A stretch of DNA of 64,000 nucleotides from Pirellulales bacterium (GCA_016931995.1 JAFGDS010000118.1:1-64000); one strand, 5' to 3'; shown: positions 45,695-56,443, numbered from the stretch's first letter. Notes: generated by a model not told the origin, from the letters alone. Translations and numbers: made by a program.

Positions 45695-46636
45695 CTAGCG
45701 TGCGTCGCCGGCCCCCTCGAAGATCTCATTGCCGTCTCGCGTGGACATGGATTGATAGACGTACAAATCGACGTTGTCCTCGACGAAGTCGACCCGCCCG
45801 TCGCCGAAAGCAAAATTCGCCCCGCCGGGATGCCGGCTGCCGAACGCGCCGTTGACCTTCAACCCGTAGTTGGACATGTAGATCGGATCACCGGGCGGCG
45901 TATTCAGCGGATTCGAGGTCGAGCGGTGGCAGTCCATTTCGCGCAAGGCCCGGCTCCAGATGTTCGACGAGTTGATCTTGTGCCCCTCGACCACCTCGCC
46001 GACGAACATCGTTTTGCTCAGCCCGTCGGCGATCTCCTCGACCTTGTGGGCGGCGAGGTAGTAGAACACGCCCGTATTGTCGAATTTGCACGCCGACGTG
46101 AGCCCCTGCGCCGCGCCGATGGCGCCGGCCACCAGGGCGTAGCTGCCGGTGGCCGCCGGCAGGCTGCCGATCGCATACGCGCCGCCCACGACGGGGTCTT
46201 CGGAGATGGGCTCCGACTCGTCGCTCGGGCACACGAACACGGCGGGACGCTCGGCGATGCCCCTGGCGTTGGGGGCCACCCACGTCGTGTTGTAGGTCCA
46301 GGGCCCATCGTTGAAATTGAAGGAGTCGTACACGCCCTGCTGTTCGAGCCGCGGCAAGATGAGCACCAGGGCGCTCGTGCCCACCTGCTGCTTCGCCTGA
46401 GGGCAGAGAGTCGTGTTTCCATCGCATCCCACGCGGCCCGGCGGAAACACGCGATAGGCCGATTCGTAGGCCGCCAGGGCGAGAGAGACCTGTTTGAGGT
46501 TGTTGCCGCATTGCAGCCGTCGGGCGGCCTCGCGGGCGGCCTGCACGGCGGGCAACAACAAAGCGATCAACACGCCGATGATCGCGATGACCACCAGCAA
46601 TTCGACCAGCGTGAATCCCCGGCGACGCGTCGTCAT
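45695..46636 (-). CDS. DUF1559 protein with type IV pilin-like N-terminus
   Basis: The protein has 313 aa. The prepilin signal is [20 protein letters not shown], with cleavage before Phe. The DUF1559 body follows ([29 protein letters not shown]), and the C-terminal H-x9-DG motif is in [18 protein letters not shown]. These proteins are strongly expanded in planctomycetes and are probably pseudopilins of a type II-like export system. The start is fixed by the prepilin motif (ATG 46636). The frame is open far upstream only as the antisense of the polyphosphate kinase gene. Confidence 0.95.
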   Translation of the reverse strand: MTTRRRGFTLVELLVVIAIIGVLIALLLPAVQAAREAARRLQCGNNLKQVSLALAAYESAYRVFPPGRVGCDGNTTLCPQAKQQVGTSALVLILPRLEQQGVYDSFNFNDGPWTYNTTWVAPNARGIAERPAVFVCPSDESEPISEDPVVGGAYAIGSLPAATGSYALVAGAIGAAQGLTSACKFDNTGVFYYLAAHKVEEIADGLSKTMFVGEVVEGHKINSSNIWSRALREMDCHRSTSNPLNTPPGDPIYMSNYGLKVNGAFGSRHPGGANFAFGDGRVDFVEDNVDLYVYQSMSTRDGNEIFEGAGDAR

Positions 46637-47176
46637 GGCACCAGCCCTCGCTTCCTCCAAACCGATCGCGCCGGAACCGGCGCGCCCGGCAGCCCCGAGA
46701 CGTTTCCATCGCGCGGGCGTCCTCGCCGTCCACCCCTCGTCGGCGCGAGGGGACAAGGGGTGGACGCTTGGGAGAACGCTCGTTGGCGGCCGCCCCGCGG
46801 CGTCGAAGAGACCCGGCTGTCGGCGGCCACCACCCTCATTCTGCCCACGCCGCCCTTGGCGACAAGGAAAAATTGCGTCAATCTCACTCAGGAAATGCGT
46901 CAGGTCGCGTCGGCCTTCCTCGCCCTGAGCGTGGCCCCCGTCATCCTGAGCGAAGCGAAGGATCTCGTTGCCGCGGAACAACGGAGATGCTTCGCTCGGC
47001 ATGACGCGGCTCCACGGCGGCCACGTCCAGGTCAAACGCCGCGCAAGCGATACAGACGCTACCACCGCGCCAGACGGATGCGCGTGCCTGCCGTCTGGTT
47101 GGCCAAACACGGACGCGGCACAACGTGGCATAAAATTGGGAGGAACGCGCCGCCGCGCCACGGAGGAAGTACTGCC
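46637..47176. other. Intergenic region between divergent genes
   Basis: This 540-bp gap contains one family C repeat (46939-47006). I see no gene in the remainder; it should carry promoters for DUF1559 and the PPK2 gene. Confidence 0.55.
46939..47006. repeat. Family C repeat
   Basis: CGTCATCCTGAGCGAAGCGA is mirrored by TGCTTCGCTCGGCATGACG. The right arm has lost a few bases. Confidence 0.88.
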
Positions 47177-48661
47177 ATGCTCGAACTGGTCGATCTCGAC
47201 AAACGGCTCGACGAAGACGTCCACGACCGCGTGTTTCCGGAGTTGGAGATCCGCCTGGGCGAGTGCCAGCGAGCCGCCCGGGCGGCCAACGTGCCGGTCG
47301 TGGTCGTCTTCGAAGGCTGGGACGCCGCGGGCAAGGGCACGATCATCAACCGGCTCACGCAGGCGCTCGATCCCCGCGGCTTCCGCGTCCACCCGATCTC
47401 GGCGCCCAACGAGGACGAGCGGCTGCACCCGTGGATGGGCCGGTTCTGGAAGAAGCTCCCTCCCGCCGGCGCCCTGGCCATCTTCGACCGCTCGTGGTAC
47501 GGCCGCGTGCTGACCGAACGGCTCAACGAGGGTCTTTCCAAACGCCGGTGGCGCGAGGCCTACGACGAGATCCAACAATTCGAGCGGCAATTGGCCGACG
47601 CGGGCACGGTCATCGTCAAGTTCTGGCTCCACATCAGCCGCAAGGAACAACGGAAGCGATTCAAACGGCTCGAAAAAACCGCGGCCACCGCGTGGAAGGT
47701 GGGCAAGGACGAGTGGGCCCAGTCGCGCCACTACGACCGATGGCTCGCCGCCGCCGAGGAAATGCTTGCCCGCACCAGCACGGCTTACGCCCCCTGGACC
47801 GTGGTGGAAGCCACCGACGCGCGGTTCCGCCGCGTCAAGGTTTTCGAGGTCCTCACGCAGGCGATCCAGACGGAGATCGATCGCCGCGCCGCCGCGCCGC
47901 CGGTCGTGCTCAAACCCATGGACGTGCCCGAGCCGTCGCCCACCGACGAGCAAACGATTCTCGACCGGCTCGACCTGACGCTGTCGCTTTCGCGAGAAGA
48001 GTACGAAAAACAGTTGGACAAGCTCCAGAAGCGGCTCTTCCGCCTGGAGCACGAGATGTACGTCGCCCGCGTGCCCGCGGCAATCGTCTACGAGGGCGCG
48101 GACGCGGGCGGCAAGGGGGGCAACATCAAACGGCTCACCGCCGGGCTCGACCCGCGGGGCTACGAAGTGGTGCCCGTCGGTCCGCCCGACGCCCCGGAGA
48201 AAGCCCACCATTTCCTCTGGCGGTTCTGGCGCGACGTCCCCAAGGCCGGCCACATCACGATCTTCGACCGGTCGTGGTATGGCCGCGTGCTGGTCGAGCG
48301 GGTCGAGGGCTATTGCTCGGAGGACGAGTGGCGCCGGGCCTACCGCGAAATCAACGAATTCGAGCGGCAACTGACCGAATTTGGCGCCGTGCTCGTCAAA
48401 TTCTGGCTGCACATCGACCGTGACGAGCAGCTCCGCCGGTTCGAGGCCCGGCGGGACGAGCCGGCCAAGCAGTGGAAAATCACGGACGACGATTGGCGCA
48501 ACCGGGAAAAATGGCGACAATACAACGTGGCTGTCGTCGATATGCTCGAAAAGACGAGCACCCCGTACGCCCCCTGGACCGTGCTCGAGGCCAACTGCAA
48601 GCTCCACGCCCGGATCAAGGCCCTGCGAACCGTGGCCGACGCCCTGGAAGCCGCCCTGTGA
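47177..48661 (+). CDS. pap: Two-domain PPK2 (polyphosphate:AMP phosphotransferase type)
   Basis: The 494-aa protein has two PPK2 domains in tandem (about 20-245 and 270-490). Each has Walker A ([24 protein letters not shown]) and lid/Walker B blocks ([28 protein letters not shown]). Two-domain PPK2 enzymes use polyphosphate to phosphorylate AMP to ADP. In such proteins usually one domain is catalytic, and here both loops look intact. The start has GGAGGA nine bases upstream. It stands alone and may serve energy storage. Confidence 0.93.
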   Translation: MLELVDLDKRLDEDVHDRVFPELEIRLGECQRAARAANVPVVVVFEGWDAAGKGTIINRLTQALDPRGFRVHPISAPNEDERLHPWMGRFWKKLPPAGALAIFDRSWYGRVLTERLNEGLSKRRWREAYDEIQQFERQLADAGTVIVKFWLHISRKEQRKRFKRLEKTAATAWKVGKDEWAQSRHYDRWLAAAEEMLARTSTAYAPWTVVEATDARFRRVKVFEVLTQAIQTEIDRRAAAPPVVLKPMDVPEPSPTDEQTILDRLDLTLSLSREEYEKQLDKLQKRLFRLEHEMYVARVPAAIVYEGADAGGKGGNIKRLTAGLDPRGYEVVPVGPPDAPEKAHHFLWRFWRDVPKAGHITIFDRSWYGRVLVERVEGYCSEDEWRRAYREINEFERQLTEFGAVLVKFWLHIDRDEQLRRFEARRDEPAKQWKITDDDWRNREKWRQYNVAVVDMLEKTSTPYAPWTVLEANCKLHARIKALRTVADALEAAL

Positions 48662-48690
48662 CGGCCGATCGGCGGCCAGGGCGTGTCTGA

Positions 48691-48710
48691 AAGCCGCTTG
48701 CGGCTTCGCG
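48691..48710. repeat. Family F repeat arm
   Basis: AAGCCGCTTGCGGCTTCGCG, a single arm that forms the hairpin AAGCCGC/GCGGCTT 30 bp after the PPK2 stop. It may double as a transcription stop. Confidence 0.6.
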
Positions 48711-48821
48711 GCACCGAACCCAAGCAAACCGCGGCGTGTCACCTGGAATTGGCCGGCGCGGGCGCCATGCCCAAGTGAAGTGCGTCAGAATCATTGAGGG
48801 ATCGTGTCGAAAACCCGTTCT

Positions 48822-48889
48822 GAGTGCCACTGGCTCTGCCAGTGCTCCCAAAACACACGCGATTCAGCACTGGCAGAGCCAGTGGCACA
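48822..48889. repeat. Family B repeat
   Basis: GAGTGCCACTGGCTCTGCCA is mirrored by TGGCAGAGCCAGTGGCAC, upstream of leuD. Confidence 0.92.
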
Positions 48890-48965
48890 CGCTGAACAAT
48901 GTCCGATCCGCGTGACGCACTACCCTAGTCCTCCCCCACAACACAATCCCCGAACGGTCACCCCC

Positions 48966-49559
48966 ATGCAGCCCTTCACCACCCACGCCGGACTGGTCGC
49001 CCCGATGGATCGGGCGAACGTGGACACCGACCAAATCATCCCCAAGCAGTTCCTCAAGCGGATCGAGCGGACCGGCTTCGGCCAGTTTCTCTTCTTCGAC
49101 TGGCGGTTCCACGAGGACGGGTCGGACAACCCCGAGTTCGAGCTGAACCGGCCCGAATGCGCTGGCGCGACGATCCTTCTGGCCCGGCGGAATTTCGGCT
49201 GTGGGTCGAGCCGGGAACACGCCCCCTGGGCGCTGGCCGACTACGGATTTCGCGCGATCGTCGCCCCGAGCTTCGCCGACATCTTTTACAACAACTGCTT
49301 CAAGAACGGCCTTCTGCCGATCCGCCTGGATGAGCCGGCCGTGGACGATCTCTTCGCCCGCGCGGCCCGGCACGCCGGCTACCGGCTCACGGTGGACCTC
49401 GCCGCGCGGACGCTTTCCGACGAACACGGCTTGTCTCTCGCCTTCGAGGTGGACGACTTCCGCCGCCACTGCCTCCTAAACGGCCTGGACGATATCGGCC
49501 TCACGCTCCAGCACGAGCCGGAAATCGCCGCGTACGAGAAATCCCGCGGGATCGCCTGA
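48966..49559 (+). CDS. leuD: 3-isopropylmalate dehydratase small subunit
   Basis: The protein has 197 aa. With LeuC it isomerises 2-isopropylmalate to 3-isopropylmalate in leucine synthesis. Signature segments: [40 protein letters not shown] and [17 protein letters not shown]. LeuC is not in the window, so the subunits are encoded apart. The frame is open upstream only across a family B repeat, so ATG 48966 is the sensible start. Confidence 0.96.
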   Translation: MQPFTTHAGLVAPMDRANVDTDQIIPKQFLKRIERTGFGQFLFFDWRFHEDGSDNPEFELNRPECAGATILLARRNFGCGSSREHAPWALADYGFRAIVAPSFADIFYNNCFKNGLLPIRLDEPAVDDLFARAARHAGYRLTVDLAARTLSDEHGLSLAFEVDDFRRHCLLNGLDDIGLTLQHEPEIAAYEKSRGIA

Positions 49560-49595
49560 CGGGTAGATCACAGTTTTGTGAACCGTCAGGGGAAA

Positions 49596-49697
49596 GAAAC
49601 CGCGGATAGACGCGGATGAACGCGGATTGAGATGTCTCAAGATCGGGACGTTTAAGCAATCAACTATCTGCGTGTATCTGCGTTCATCCGCGGTTTC
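49596..49697. repeat. Family D inverted repeat, GC-shifted copy
   Basis: GAAACCGCGGATAGACGCGG... is mirrored by TATCTGCGTTCATCCGCGGTTTC. Both arms show A-to-G type shifts (CACGGA to CGCGGA) with pairing kept, relative to the 34552 copy. Confidence 0.85.
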
Positions 49698-49746
49698 TTC
49701 GCTTTGTCCTTGGCAAGAAGCATTCAGCGTGCGCCGTCGCGGCGTC

Positions 49747-51420
49747 TCATTCCTCTGTCTTCTCGCCCGCCCGGTAGGGCACGATCGCGCCGGATTTGTA
49801 GCGCCGCCAGTAGTTGTCCAGCCGCCGGCGGACCTTGCCGCTTAGAAGGACCACGCCGAAGATGTTCGGAAACGCCATCGAGAGGATCATCAGGTCGGAA
49901 AACTCGAGCAGCTTCGATGCCGTGACCACGGAACCGAGAAACACGAAGCAAAGGAAGATGCACCGGTAGACCATCGACCAGCCGCGGCCGAACAGGTACG
50001 ACCAGCACCGCTCGCCGTAGTACGACCACGAGATGAGCGTCGAGTAGGCGAAAAGCACCACGGCCACGGTCAACACGTAGGGAAACCAGGAGATCTTCTC
50101 GGCGAACGCCGCGTTGGTCATGGGGGCGCCCTTGCCCGCGTTCGCAAGCTCGGCGAACTCCGGGTTGTTGTACACGCCGGTAATGACCATCACCAGGCCG
50201 GTCATCGTGCAGATCACCACCGTGTCGATAAACGGCTCGAGCAGCGCGACGATGCCCTCGGTCACCGGCTCCTCCGTCTTGGCCGCCGCGTGGGCGATGG
50301 GCGCGGAGCCGATCCCCGCCTCGTTCGAGAACGCCGCCCGTTTGATCCCGATCACCATCACGCCCAGGAAGCCGCCGTATCCCGCCTCGGGCGTGAACGC
50401 CTGATCGAAAATCAGCCAAAAGGCGTGTGGGACGTAGCGCCAATGCGTTCCGATGATAAAAAGCGCCGCGGCCATGTAGACCATGCACATCATCGGCACG
50501 ATCTTCTCCGCCGTGGCCGCGATCCGCCGGATCCCGCCGATCACGACCACCCCGGCCAGGACGACCATCACGAGGCCATAAATCCACGGATAGCGAACCA
50601 GCAGGGACAAACCCTCCATTTCCTGGAGCTGGGCGAGCGACTGGCTGATCTGAAAGACGCATCCGCCGCCGAACGATCCGCCCATGCACATGATCGTGAA
50701 CACGATGCTCAGGGCAATTCCCAGTCGGCGATGGCCCAACTCCGCCAGCCCGTCGCGCAGATAGTGCATCGCGCCGCCGGAGACGGTGCCGTCGTGGTCC
50801 ACCTTGCGGTACATCTGCCCGAGCGTGCACTCGGTAAACTTGCTGCTCATGCCGAGCAATCCGGCCAGGATAAGCCAGAAAACCGCGCCGGGCCCGCCGG
50901 TGCCCACGGCGATGGCCACGCCCGCGATATTGCCCAGCCCCACCGTGGCGGACAGCGCCGAGGCGAGCGCTTGGAAATGGGACACCTCGCCCGCGTCGGC
51001 CGGGTTGTCGTAGTCGCCTTTGGTCAGACGGATGGCGTGCCAGAACGCCCGAACGTTAATGAACCGCATCCGCAGCGTGAAGAAGATCGCCCCCGCCAGG
51101 AGCCACAACACGACCAACGGCACGCTCGCCCCCAGCCAGTGTTTCGTCCCGAAATCGTAGAAGAGCAGCCAGGCGAGGGAGTCCACGACGTAGGTGCCGA
51201 ATTTCTCGTCCACCCAGCTCATCCAGTCGGAAGCCCCCCCTGGTGGCGGGTTTCCACCAGCCGGTTTCGCCTCCGGGGCCACCACTTCCGCCCCGGCCGC
51301 CGCGGGCTCATCGGACGTCGGCCCGGCCGCGACCGCCCCAAGAAGGCTCCCCCCGATCACGACGGCGAGAATCGCAACGAGCAGGCCGGATCGACAACCG
51401 GGCGTCAAACGTCGCATCAT
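49747..51420 (-). CDS. Alanine/glycine:cation (AGCS) symporter
   Basis: The protein has 557 aa with about eleven membrane spans and imports alanine, glycine or similar amino acids with sodium. The AGCS signature region is clear: [40 protein letters not shown], and [20 protein letters not shown]. It carries an unusual N-terminal export-type signal plus a linker rich in Ala, Glu and Pro (about 1-70) before the first conserved helix, longer than in AlsT/DagA. The substrate within the family is uncertain. Confidence 0.93.
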   Translation of the reverse strand: MMRRLTPGCRSGLLVAILAVVIGGSLLGAVAAGPTSDEPAAAGAEVVAPEAKPAGGNPPPGGASDWMSWVDEKFGTYVVDSLAWLLFYDFGTKHWLGASVPLVVLWLLAGAIFFTLRMRFINVRAFWHAIRLTKGDYDNPADAGEVSHFQALASALSATVGLGNIAGVAIAVGTGGPGAVFWLILAGLLGMSSKFTECTLGQMYRKVDHDGTVSGGAMHYLRDGLAELGHRRLGIALSIVFTIMCMGGSFGGGCVFQISQSLAQLQEMEGLSLLVRYPWIYGLVMVVLAGVVVIGGIRRIAATAEKIVPMMCMVYMAAALFIIGTHWRYVPHAFWLIFDQAFTPEAGYGGFLGVMVIGIKRAAFSNEAGIGSAPIAHAAAKTEEPVTEGIVALLEPFIDTVVICTMTGLVMVITGVYNNPEFAELANAGKGAPMTNAAFAEKISWFPYVLTVAVVLFAYSTLISWSYYGERCWSYLFGRGWSMVYRCIFLCFVFLGSVVTASKLLEFSDLMILSMAFPNIFGVVLLSGKVRRRLDNYWRRYKSGAIVPYRAGEKTEE

Positions 51421-51456
51421 GGGCAGCCGGGGGATAGGGGCCGCGATCGATTAGAC

Positions 51457-51530
51457 CTGTGGGAGGCGACTCCCGTCGCCGAACCATGCCTGCCTGCCAC
51501 GGAATCGGCGACGGGAGTCGCCTCCTACAG
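51457..51530. repeat. Family E inverted repeat
   Basis: CTGTGGGAGGCGACTCCCGT... is mirrored by ...ACGGGAGTCGCCTCCTACAG. Each arm carries the hairpin GGCGAC/GTCGCC. The other full copy is at 60046 (in the atp operon) and a half copy at 57477. Confidence 0.9.
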
Positions 51531-51697
51531 GGTTTTCCCGACGCTACGGCGGACACCCAAGGCGGCGTCCACTAAAACCCTCCTAGTCGAACGGATCCGC
51601 GCGGGCCTTGTCAAGCATCTTGGGGTGGCTTCTTCGCGCGACCAGAGGGGGTTTCGCGTCACCAAGGGTGGGATTATACTGGCGGGTCAACGAATAA

Positions 51698-51775
51698 GGG
51701 TGCCATGTCCACGCTCGTCGTGGACATGCCTTTCCGCCACACAACACGTCCACGACGAGCGTGGATATGGCACCC
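51698..51775. repeat. Family G inverted repeat upstream of nuoB
   Basis: GGGTGCCATGTCCACGCTCG... is mirrored by ...GAGCGTGGATATGGCACCC. Each arm forms its own hairpin ATGTCCACG/CGTGGACAT. It is the only copy in the window, and ends 42 bp before the nuoB start. Confidence 0.85.
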
Positions 51776-51816
51776 AGCCCGGTTGTCTTGAGCGGGAACG
51801 AGTGCGCGAGGACGCC

Positions 51817-52422
51817 ATGACGGAACCCTGGATCGAAGGACGCTTCGAACATAACGTGCTGACCACCACGGTCGAGCAGGCAATCAACTGGGCAAGGCAG
51901 TCCAGCCTGTGGCCCATGACCTTTGGGCTGGCCTGCTGCGCGATCGAAATGATGTCGGCCGGGGCCAGCCGGTTCGACCTGGACCGCTTCGGCGCGGGCG
52001 CCTTCCGCCCCAGCCCCCGCCAGGCCGACCTCATGATCGTCGCCGGCACCGTCACGATGAAGATGGCCAGCCGCCTGCGCCGCCTCTACGACCAGATGCC
52101 CGAGCCCAAGTACGTCATCGCGATGGGCGCCTGCGCGATCGGCGGTGGTCCGTATTTCGAGCACGGCTACCACGTCGTCAAGGGCGTGGACCTCCTCGTG
52201 CCGGTTGACGTCTACGTGCCCGGCTGCCCGCCCCGCCCCGACGCCCTGCTGGAGGGCCTCATGCGACTCCAGGATAAAATCAAGGGCCACCGCATCGCCA
52301 AGCGTCCCCCGGCCGACGGCCAAAAAACCTGGAAGACCTTCGCCCGCCCCGGCGTCAAGCTCCCCGACGAGCTCCCCTTGCCGCTCTCCACCGGGTTCGT
52401 CAAGACGGACGAGAACCCGTAG
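51817..52422 (+). CDS. nuoB: NADH-quinone oxidoreductase subunit B
   Basis: The protein has 201 aa and is the complex I subunit that binds the terminal N2 [4Fe-4S] cluster. The cluster ligands are present: C40 and C41 in [10 protein letters not shown], Cys in [13 protein letters not shown], and Cys in [15 protein letters not shown]. It stands alone; no other nuo gene is in the window. ATG 51817 fits the family start; the frame open to its left has no family similarity. An isolated second NuoB (or 20-kDa paralogue) is possible. Confidence 0.95.
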   Translation: MTEPWIEGRFEHNVLTTTVEQAINWARQSSLWPMTFGLACCAIEMMSAGASRFDLDRFGAGAFRPSPRQADLMIVAGTVTMKMASRLRRLYDQMPEPKYVIAMGACAIGGGPYFEHGYHVVKGVDLLVPVDVYVPGCPPRPDALLEGLMRLQDKIKGHRIAKRPPADGQKTWKTFARPGVKLPDELPLPLSTGFVKTDENP

Positions 52423-52458
52423 GTCGGGCTGTGCCTGACACCGCGGGGGCATCAGGTT

Positions 52459-52486
52459 CACCACGGAGGCGGCGGAGGCACGGAGA
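52459..52486. repeat. Family A single arm, diverged
   Basis: CACCACGGAGGCGGCGGAGG followed by CACGGAG matches one family A arm; no inverted partner is near. Confidence 0.55.
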
Positions 52487-52521
52487 ACGACGGCATTCGA
52501 CCGGGCTTCGGGCTCATCGTC

Positions 52522-53331
52522 ATGACCTCAAACCTCGACGACGCCGGCCCTGCTATTCCACCGGCGGTCGACGGCGCGACGCGCCCGCCCGCGAGGCGTC
52601 GGTTCCAGTACTCGCTCCGCACGCTCCTGATCGTCGTGGCCGTGTTCGCCGCCTTGTTCGGGTCGGGCGTTTGGGCTGTTCAGAAAGCTCGCGAACGCGA
52701 ACGCAAAAGACTCGTGATGGAGGATTTCCGAGTGGTGCCCCTGGCGTTGGAGAACTACTATAAAGCGCACCACAGATGGGCACCCGCCGTTTGTCGCGAC
52801 CAAGATGGCAAACCACTGTGCAGTTGGCGATTCCTTTTGTTTCCGTACGTTGAGGAGTCGTGCCATTATTATGATCCAAGGAGTGAACCCTGGAATGCGC
52901 CCCGAAATCGGGACATTGTTGGGATTCCCGGAGACAGCATCGCGTTCACCCTTCACCTCCCCGACGCCAGTCGTCAGGCCCGCATCGTCGCCATCACCGG
53001 ACCGGGTACGGCGTTTGAAGAAGGGGTGAGGCGCAAGGTGGAGGAACTCCCGCCGGATCTGATCGTGCTGGTCGAGACGCGCAACTCGGGCGTCCACTGG
53101 ATGGAGCCGGGCGACCTGGACGTCCGGACGATGCCGCGGACGATCGACGCCGCCGACGGCAAGGGCATCTCGGCCAACTTCGGCGACCGCGTCCACGTCG
53201 CCTTCGCCGACGGCACGGTCTGGGCCCTTTCCACGGACGTGCCCTTCGCCACCGTCGAGAAGTTCCTCACCATCGACAGCGCCAAGCGCCACGACCGCGA
53301 CGTCCTGCTCGGGCCGTACCAGCGCCCATGA
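52522..53331 (+). CDS. Planctomycete single-span membrane protein, DUF1559-related
   Basis: The protein has 269 aa. A basic cytoplasmic N-terminus (ARRRFQYSLRTLLI) leads to one membrane span, LLIVVAVFAALFGSGVWAV. The exported part begins with MEDFRVVPLALENYYKAHHR like DUF1559 proteins (ALxNYHxxxxxxP), and ends with HVAFADGTVWALSTDVP, a degenerate H-x-DG motif. The FQYSLRTLLI motif is common in planctomycete proteins of unknown function. Tentatively pseudopilin-related. Confidence 0.75.
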   Translation: MTSNLDDAGPAIPPAVDGATRPPARRRFQYSLRTLLIVVAVFAALFGSGVWAVQKARERERKRLVMEDFRVVPLALENYYKAHHRWAPAVCRDQDGKPLCSWRFLLFPYVEESCHYYDPRSEPWNAPRNRDIVGIPGDSIAFTLHLPDASRQARIVAITGPGTAFEEGVRRKVEELPPDLIVLVETRNSGVHWMEPGDLDVRTMPRTIDAADGKGISANFGDRVHVAFADGTVWALSTDVPFATVEKFLTIDSAKRHDRDVLLGPYQRP

Positions 53332-53530
53332 CGGGGCACGTGGTTCCGGCTCCACCACCCGGTAAATCCTACAGCCCTGCCCGCTCCGCTTGGCGATGGC
53401 ATCGCGCCGAAGCGACCCGCAAATGGCCGGAACGGGATTCCTTCCACCCCCCAACCGGCCGGGCAATCCCAACCTATCTTTTCCTATGACCTATGTTGCT
53501 TGACGTAAGACGGGCAGCCCCTCGCGCGGG

Positions 53531-55507
53531 ATGAACCGATTGATGACGGACCCTCTCCATGCGGCCATCCTCCTGATCGCCCCGGACGGCGCCTCGCGCG
53601 ACCGCCTGGGCGGCGTTCTCGACGGCATCCGCGTGGATCATGTTGCCGATCTGCCCGCGGCTGTGGAGGCCCTTCGGGCGGCCATCGCGCGACGCCGACC
53701 CTACGGATTGGCCGTGGTCGCCGCGGCCTCGGGCGTCGGCCGAACGCCGGGCGACCGGGAGCGGCTCTGGCAGATGGACTCGAACCTGACGGTGGTCGTG
53801 CTCGACGAGTCGGACGAAGCCAGACGCGCCGACGAGACCGCGGCGTCCTGGGATCCGGCGAGCCGGGTGCTCCACGTCGCCTGGCCGCCGAGCGAGACGG
53901 CGCTTGCCCAGCTCGTCGGCCTGGTTCGCCAGCGGCGGCATCTGCAGGATCGTCTGGCGCGGTGGGAATGCGATCTCGCGTCCACCCGCCGAGCGTTGGC
54001 CTGCGCGAAGGAGGAAGTGCTCGACGCGGCGCGGGCCAAAAGCGAATTCATGGCCAACGTCAGCCACGAGATCCGCACGCCCATGAACGCGATCCTGGGC
54101 TTCACCAGCCTCTTGATGCAGGAGCCCCTGAGCGACGCGCAGCGGGAGAAGCTCCTGTACGTACGCGAGGCCGGCGAGACGCTGCTGCACGCGATCACGC
54201 ACGTGTTGGATTACTCGAAGCTCACCACGGGCGAAGTCCGGTTGCAGCCGACGCTATTCGACGTGGACGAGGCCGTTCACGCCACGATCGACGAGGCTCT
54301 GCCCGCGGTGCGCAACAAGGGGCTGACGCTCCGCTGCCACATCGAGGAAGCCGTGCCGTTGCGGCTTCAAGGCGACCGGAACCGCTTTTGCCAGATTCTA
54401 ACCAACCTGCTGGACAACGCGGTCAAGTTCACCGCGCATGGCTCGATCCACGTTCGCGTGACGTCGGATGAAGAGACGGAGAAGACGGTCACGTTGCGGG
54501 TCATGGTGACCGATACGGGCGTGGGGATTCCACCCGACCGGCAGGGCATCGTCTTCGACGGCTTCTGCCAGGCCGACGGATCGTCCACCCGGCGTTTCGA
54601 GGGCGTCGGCGTGGGACTGGCCATCTGCCGGCAACTCGTCACGTTGATGGGAGGCCAGATCGGCCTGCAAAGCGCCGCCGGCGAGGGCAGCACCTTCTGG
54701 TTCACCGTCACGTTGCGCAAGCCGGCCGCCTCGGCTGCGGCGTCTGGCGAGCCCTCTTGTCCGCGTCCGCGAACGACGTTGGTGACCGCCTCGGGCGAGG
54801 GGACCGCGCGCGCGGTGGACGGCGCCGCGCCGCGTCCGCACATCCTCGTGGCCGACGACGATTCGCTCAGCCGCGTGCTCTTGGAGATGCTCCTGGGCCG
54901 CGCCGGATGCGTCGTCGAGACGGTCGGCAACGGACGCGAGGCGATCACGCTCTTCAAGAGCCGCCAATACGACCTGGTCTTCATGGACGTGGACATGCCC
55001 GAAATGGACGGCCGAGAAGCCATCTGGCTGGCGCGGCAACACGAGATGACCACGGGCGCGCACGTGCCGATTGTCGTGCTTTCGGCCGGGGCTCTGCCGG
55101 CCGACCGCCAGCAGTGTCTTGAAGCCGGCGCCGACCGATACATCACGAAGCCGTTCAACGTCGATGAACTTTTGGAGTTGATACGGGAGTACTTCCCGGC
55201 AATACCCAGACGCGGCGACGCGGCGCCCGGCGCCGATGCTCCGGCGCCGTCCGCCGACGGCCTGCGGGAGCGCGTCGAGGCGACGGTCCGCGCGCTCGAC
55301 GCGGCCGATCTCGGCGGAGTGGAAAGCCGAGCCGGCGCCGTGCGGGAGTTCGCCCGGCGAGCGGGATACCAGGGCGTGGCGGACCAGGCCATGCGGGCGC
55401 AACTGGCCGCGCGCCGCGGCGACCGCGCGCTGACCGAACGGACCGTGGCGCGGCTCCGCCAAACGGTCGAGGAACAATTCGTGTCCGTACAGGAACCCGT
55501 TTCATAA
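53531..55507 (+). CDS. Hybrid sensor histidine kinase with C-terminal receiver
   Basis: The protein has 658 aa, apparently soluble. A degenerate receiver-like N-terminus (about 1-130) lacks a clear phosphoacceptor. HisKA follows with H179 in ANVSHEIRTPMNAILGF. HATPase_c boxes are NLLDNAVKF, DTGVGIPPDR and GVGVGLAICRQLV. The receiver (about 435-555) has D486 in LVFMDVDMPEMDG and Lys in YITKPFN. The tail (about 580-655) reads like an HPt bundle, but the H-x-LKG motif is replaced by GGVESRAGAVREF, so it has no phosphorylatable His. It is followed 66 bp later by the tandem-receiver gene, a likely partner. Confidence 0.9.
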   Translation: MNRLMTDPLHAAILLIAPDGASRDRLGGVLDGIRVDHVADLPAAVEALRAAIARRRPYGLAVVAAASGVGRTPGDRERLWQMDSNLTVVVLDESDEARRADETAASWDPASRVLHVAWPPSETALAQLVGLVRQRRHLQDRLARWECDLASTRRALACAKEEVLDAARAKSEFMANVSHEIRTPMNAILGFTSLLMQEPLSDAQREKLLYVREAGETLLHAITHVLDYSKLTTGEVRLQPTLFDVDEAVHATIDEALPAVRNKGLTLRCHIEEAVPLRLQGDRNRFCQILTNLLDNAVKFTAHGSIHVRVTSDEETEKTVTLRVMVTDTGVGIPPDRQGIVFDGFCQADGSSTRRFEGVGVGLAICRQLVTLMGGQIGLQSAAGEGSTFWFTVTLRKPAASAAASGEPSCPRPRTTLVTASGEGTARAVDGAAPRPHILVADDDSLSRVLLEMLLGRAGCVVETVGNGREAITLFKSRQYDLVFMDVDMPEMDGREAIWLARQHEMTTGAHVPIVVLSAGALPADRQQCLEAGADRYITKPFNVDELLELIREYFPAIPRRGDAAPGADAPAPSADGLRERVEATVRALDAADLGGVESRAGAVREFARRAGYQGVADQAMRAQLAARRGDRALTERTVARLRQTVEEQFVSVQEPVS

Positions 55508-55573
55508 CGTGGCGGGGCCGCACTCGGCCGTGCGAAAACGGCCCCGACAGCCGTGAACAAAGAGGCTCGAACC

Positions 55574-56443
55574 ATGCGATTCCTTGTTGTTGACGACGAC
55601 CGCGCCTGCCGCGCGCTCCTGGAAAACATCCTCGGGCGGTACGGCGAGTGCGACGCGGCGTGCGATGGGGACGAGGCCATCCAGCGCGTTCGCGAGGCCC
55701 TGGACGCGCGGCGGCCCTACGACCTCGTCTGTCTGGACATCATGATGCCCAACCGCGACGGCCACCAGACGCTGGACGCCATCCGCCAGATCGAATACGA
55801 ACACGGCGTCTTCGGGTCGGACGGCGTCAAGGTCGTCATGGTCACGGCCTTGTCCGACTCGAAGCACTGCATCCGGGCCTTCCACGAGGGGTGCGAGAGC
55901 TACGTGACCAAGCCGATCGACGCGATGGTCCTGCTCGACCAGGTCCGGGTCCTGCTGGGCAGGCTCGAGACGGTCCCGCCCACGTCGGTCCGGCCGGCCA
56001 CGCCGACCCGCCGCCCCTCGCACGGCCGCCCGCGCTACCTGATCGTCGACGACGACCGGATTTGCCGCGAGCTATTGCGGTCGTATCTGGAGCCGCTGGG
56101 CGAATGCGATTTCGCCTACGACGCGGACGAGGCGATCGACGCCGTGCGTCTGGCCCTGGCCGACGGCCGCCCGTACGACCTCGTCTGCCTCGACATCATG
56201 ATGCCCGGCAAATCCGGCCACGACGCCCTGACCGAGATCCGCATGCTCGAATCCGACCACGGCGTGCTGGGCTCCGACGGCGTGCCCGTCATCATGACCA
56301 CGGCCCTGAAGGACTCGAAGCACTGCATTCGGGCGTTCGCCGAAGGGTGCGAAAGCTACGTCACCAAGCCGATCAACCAGGACGATCTGCTGTCGGCCAT
56401 GCGCGACTTGGGCGTGCCCTGCGCGAACCCCGCGGCAACGTAG
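55574..56443 (+). CDS. Tandem double-receiver response regulator
   Basis: The 289-aa protein consists of two receivers and no output domain: 1-130 with D55 (YDLVCLDIMMPN) and K113, and 153-285 with D207 (YDLVCLDIMMPG) and K265. The halves share long near-identical stretches (PYDLVCLDIMMP, DSKHCIRAF, EGCESYVTKPI), so a recent internal duplication is likely. Both sites look functional. It probably serves as a phosphate relay or sink for the hybrid kinase just upstream. The ATG at 55574 was chosen over a GTG at 55553. Confidence 0.92.
   Translation: MRFLVVDDDRACRALLENILGRYGECDAACDGDEAIQRVREALDARRPYDLVCLDIMMPNRDGHQTLDAIRQIEYEHGVFGSDGVKVVMVTALSDSKHCIRAFHEGCESYVTKPIDAMVLLDQVRVLLGRLETVPPTSVRPATPTRRPSHGRPRYLIVDDDRICRELLRSYLEPLGECDFAYDADEAIDAVRLALADGRPYDLVCLDIMMPGKSGHDALTEIRMLESDHGVLGSDGVPVIMTTALKDSKHCIRAFAEGCESYVTKPINQDDLLSAMRDLGVPCANPAAT

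Noticed and set aside
45640-45729. Longer start for the small lipoprotein
   Set aside because: It would put 30 polar residues before the signal and overlap the DUF1559 end; kept only as an alternative.
46637-48742. Very long minus-strand open frame continuous with DUF1559
   Set aside because: It is the antisense of the PPK2 gene kept open by high GC; the prepilin start at 46636 fixes the real gene.
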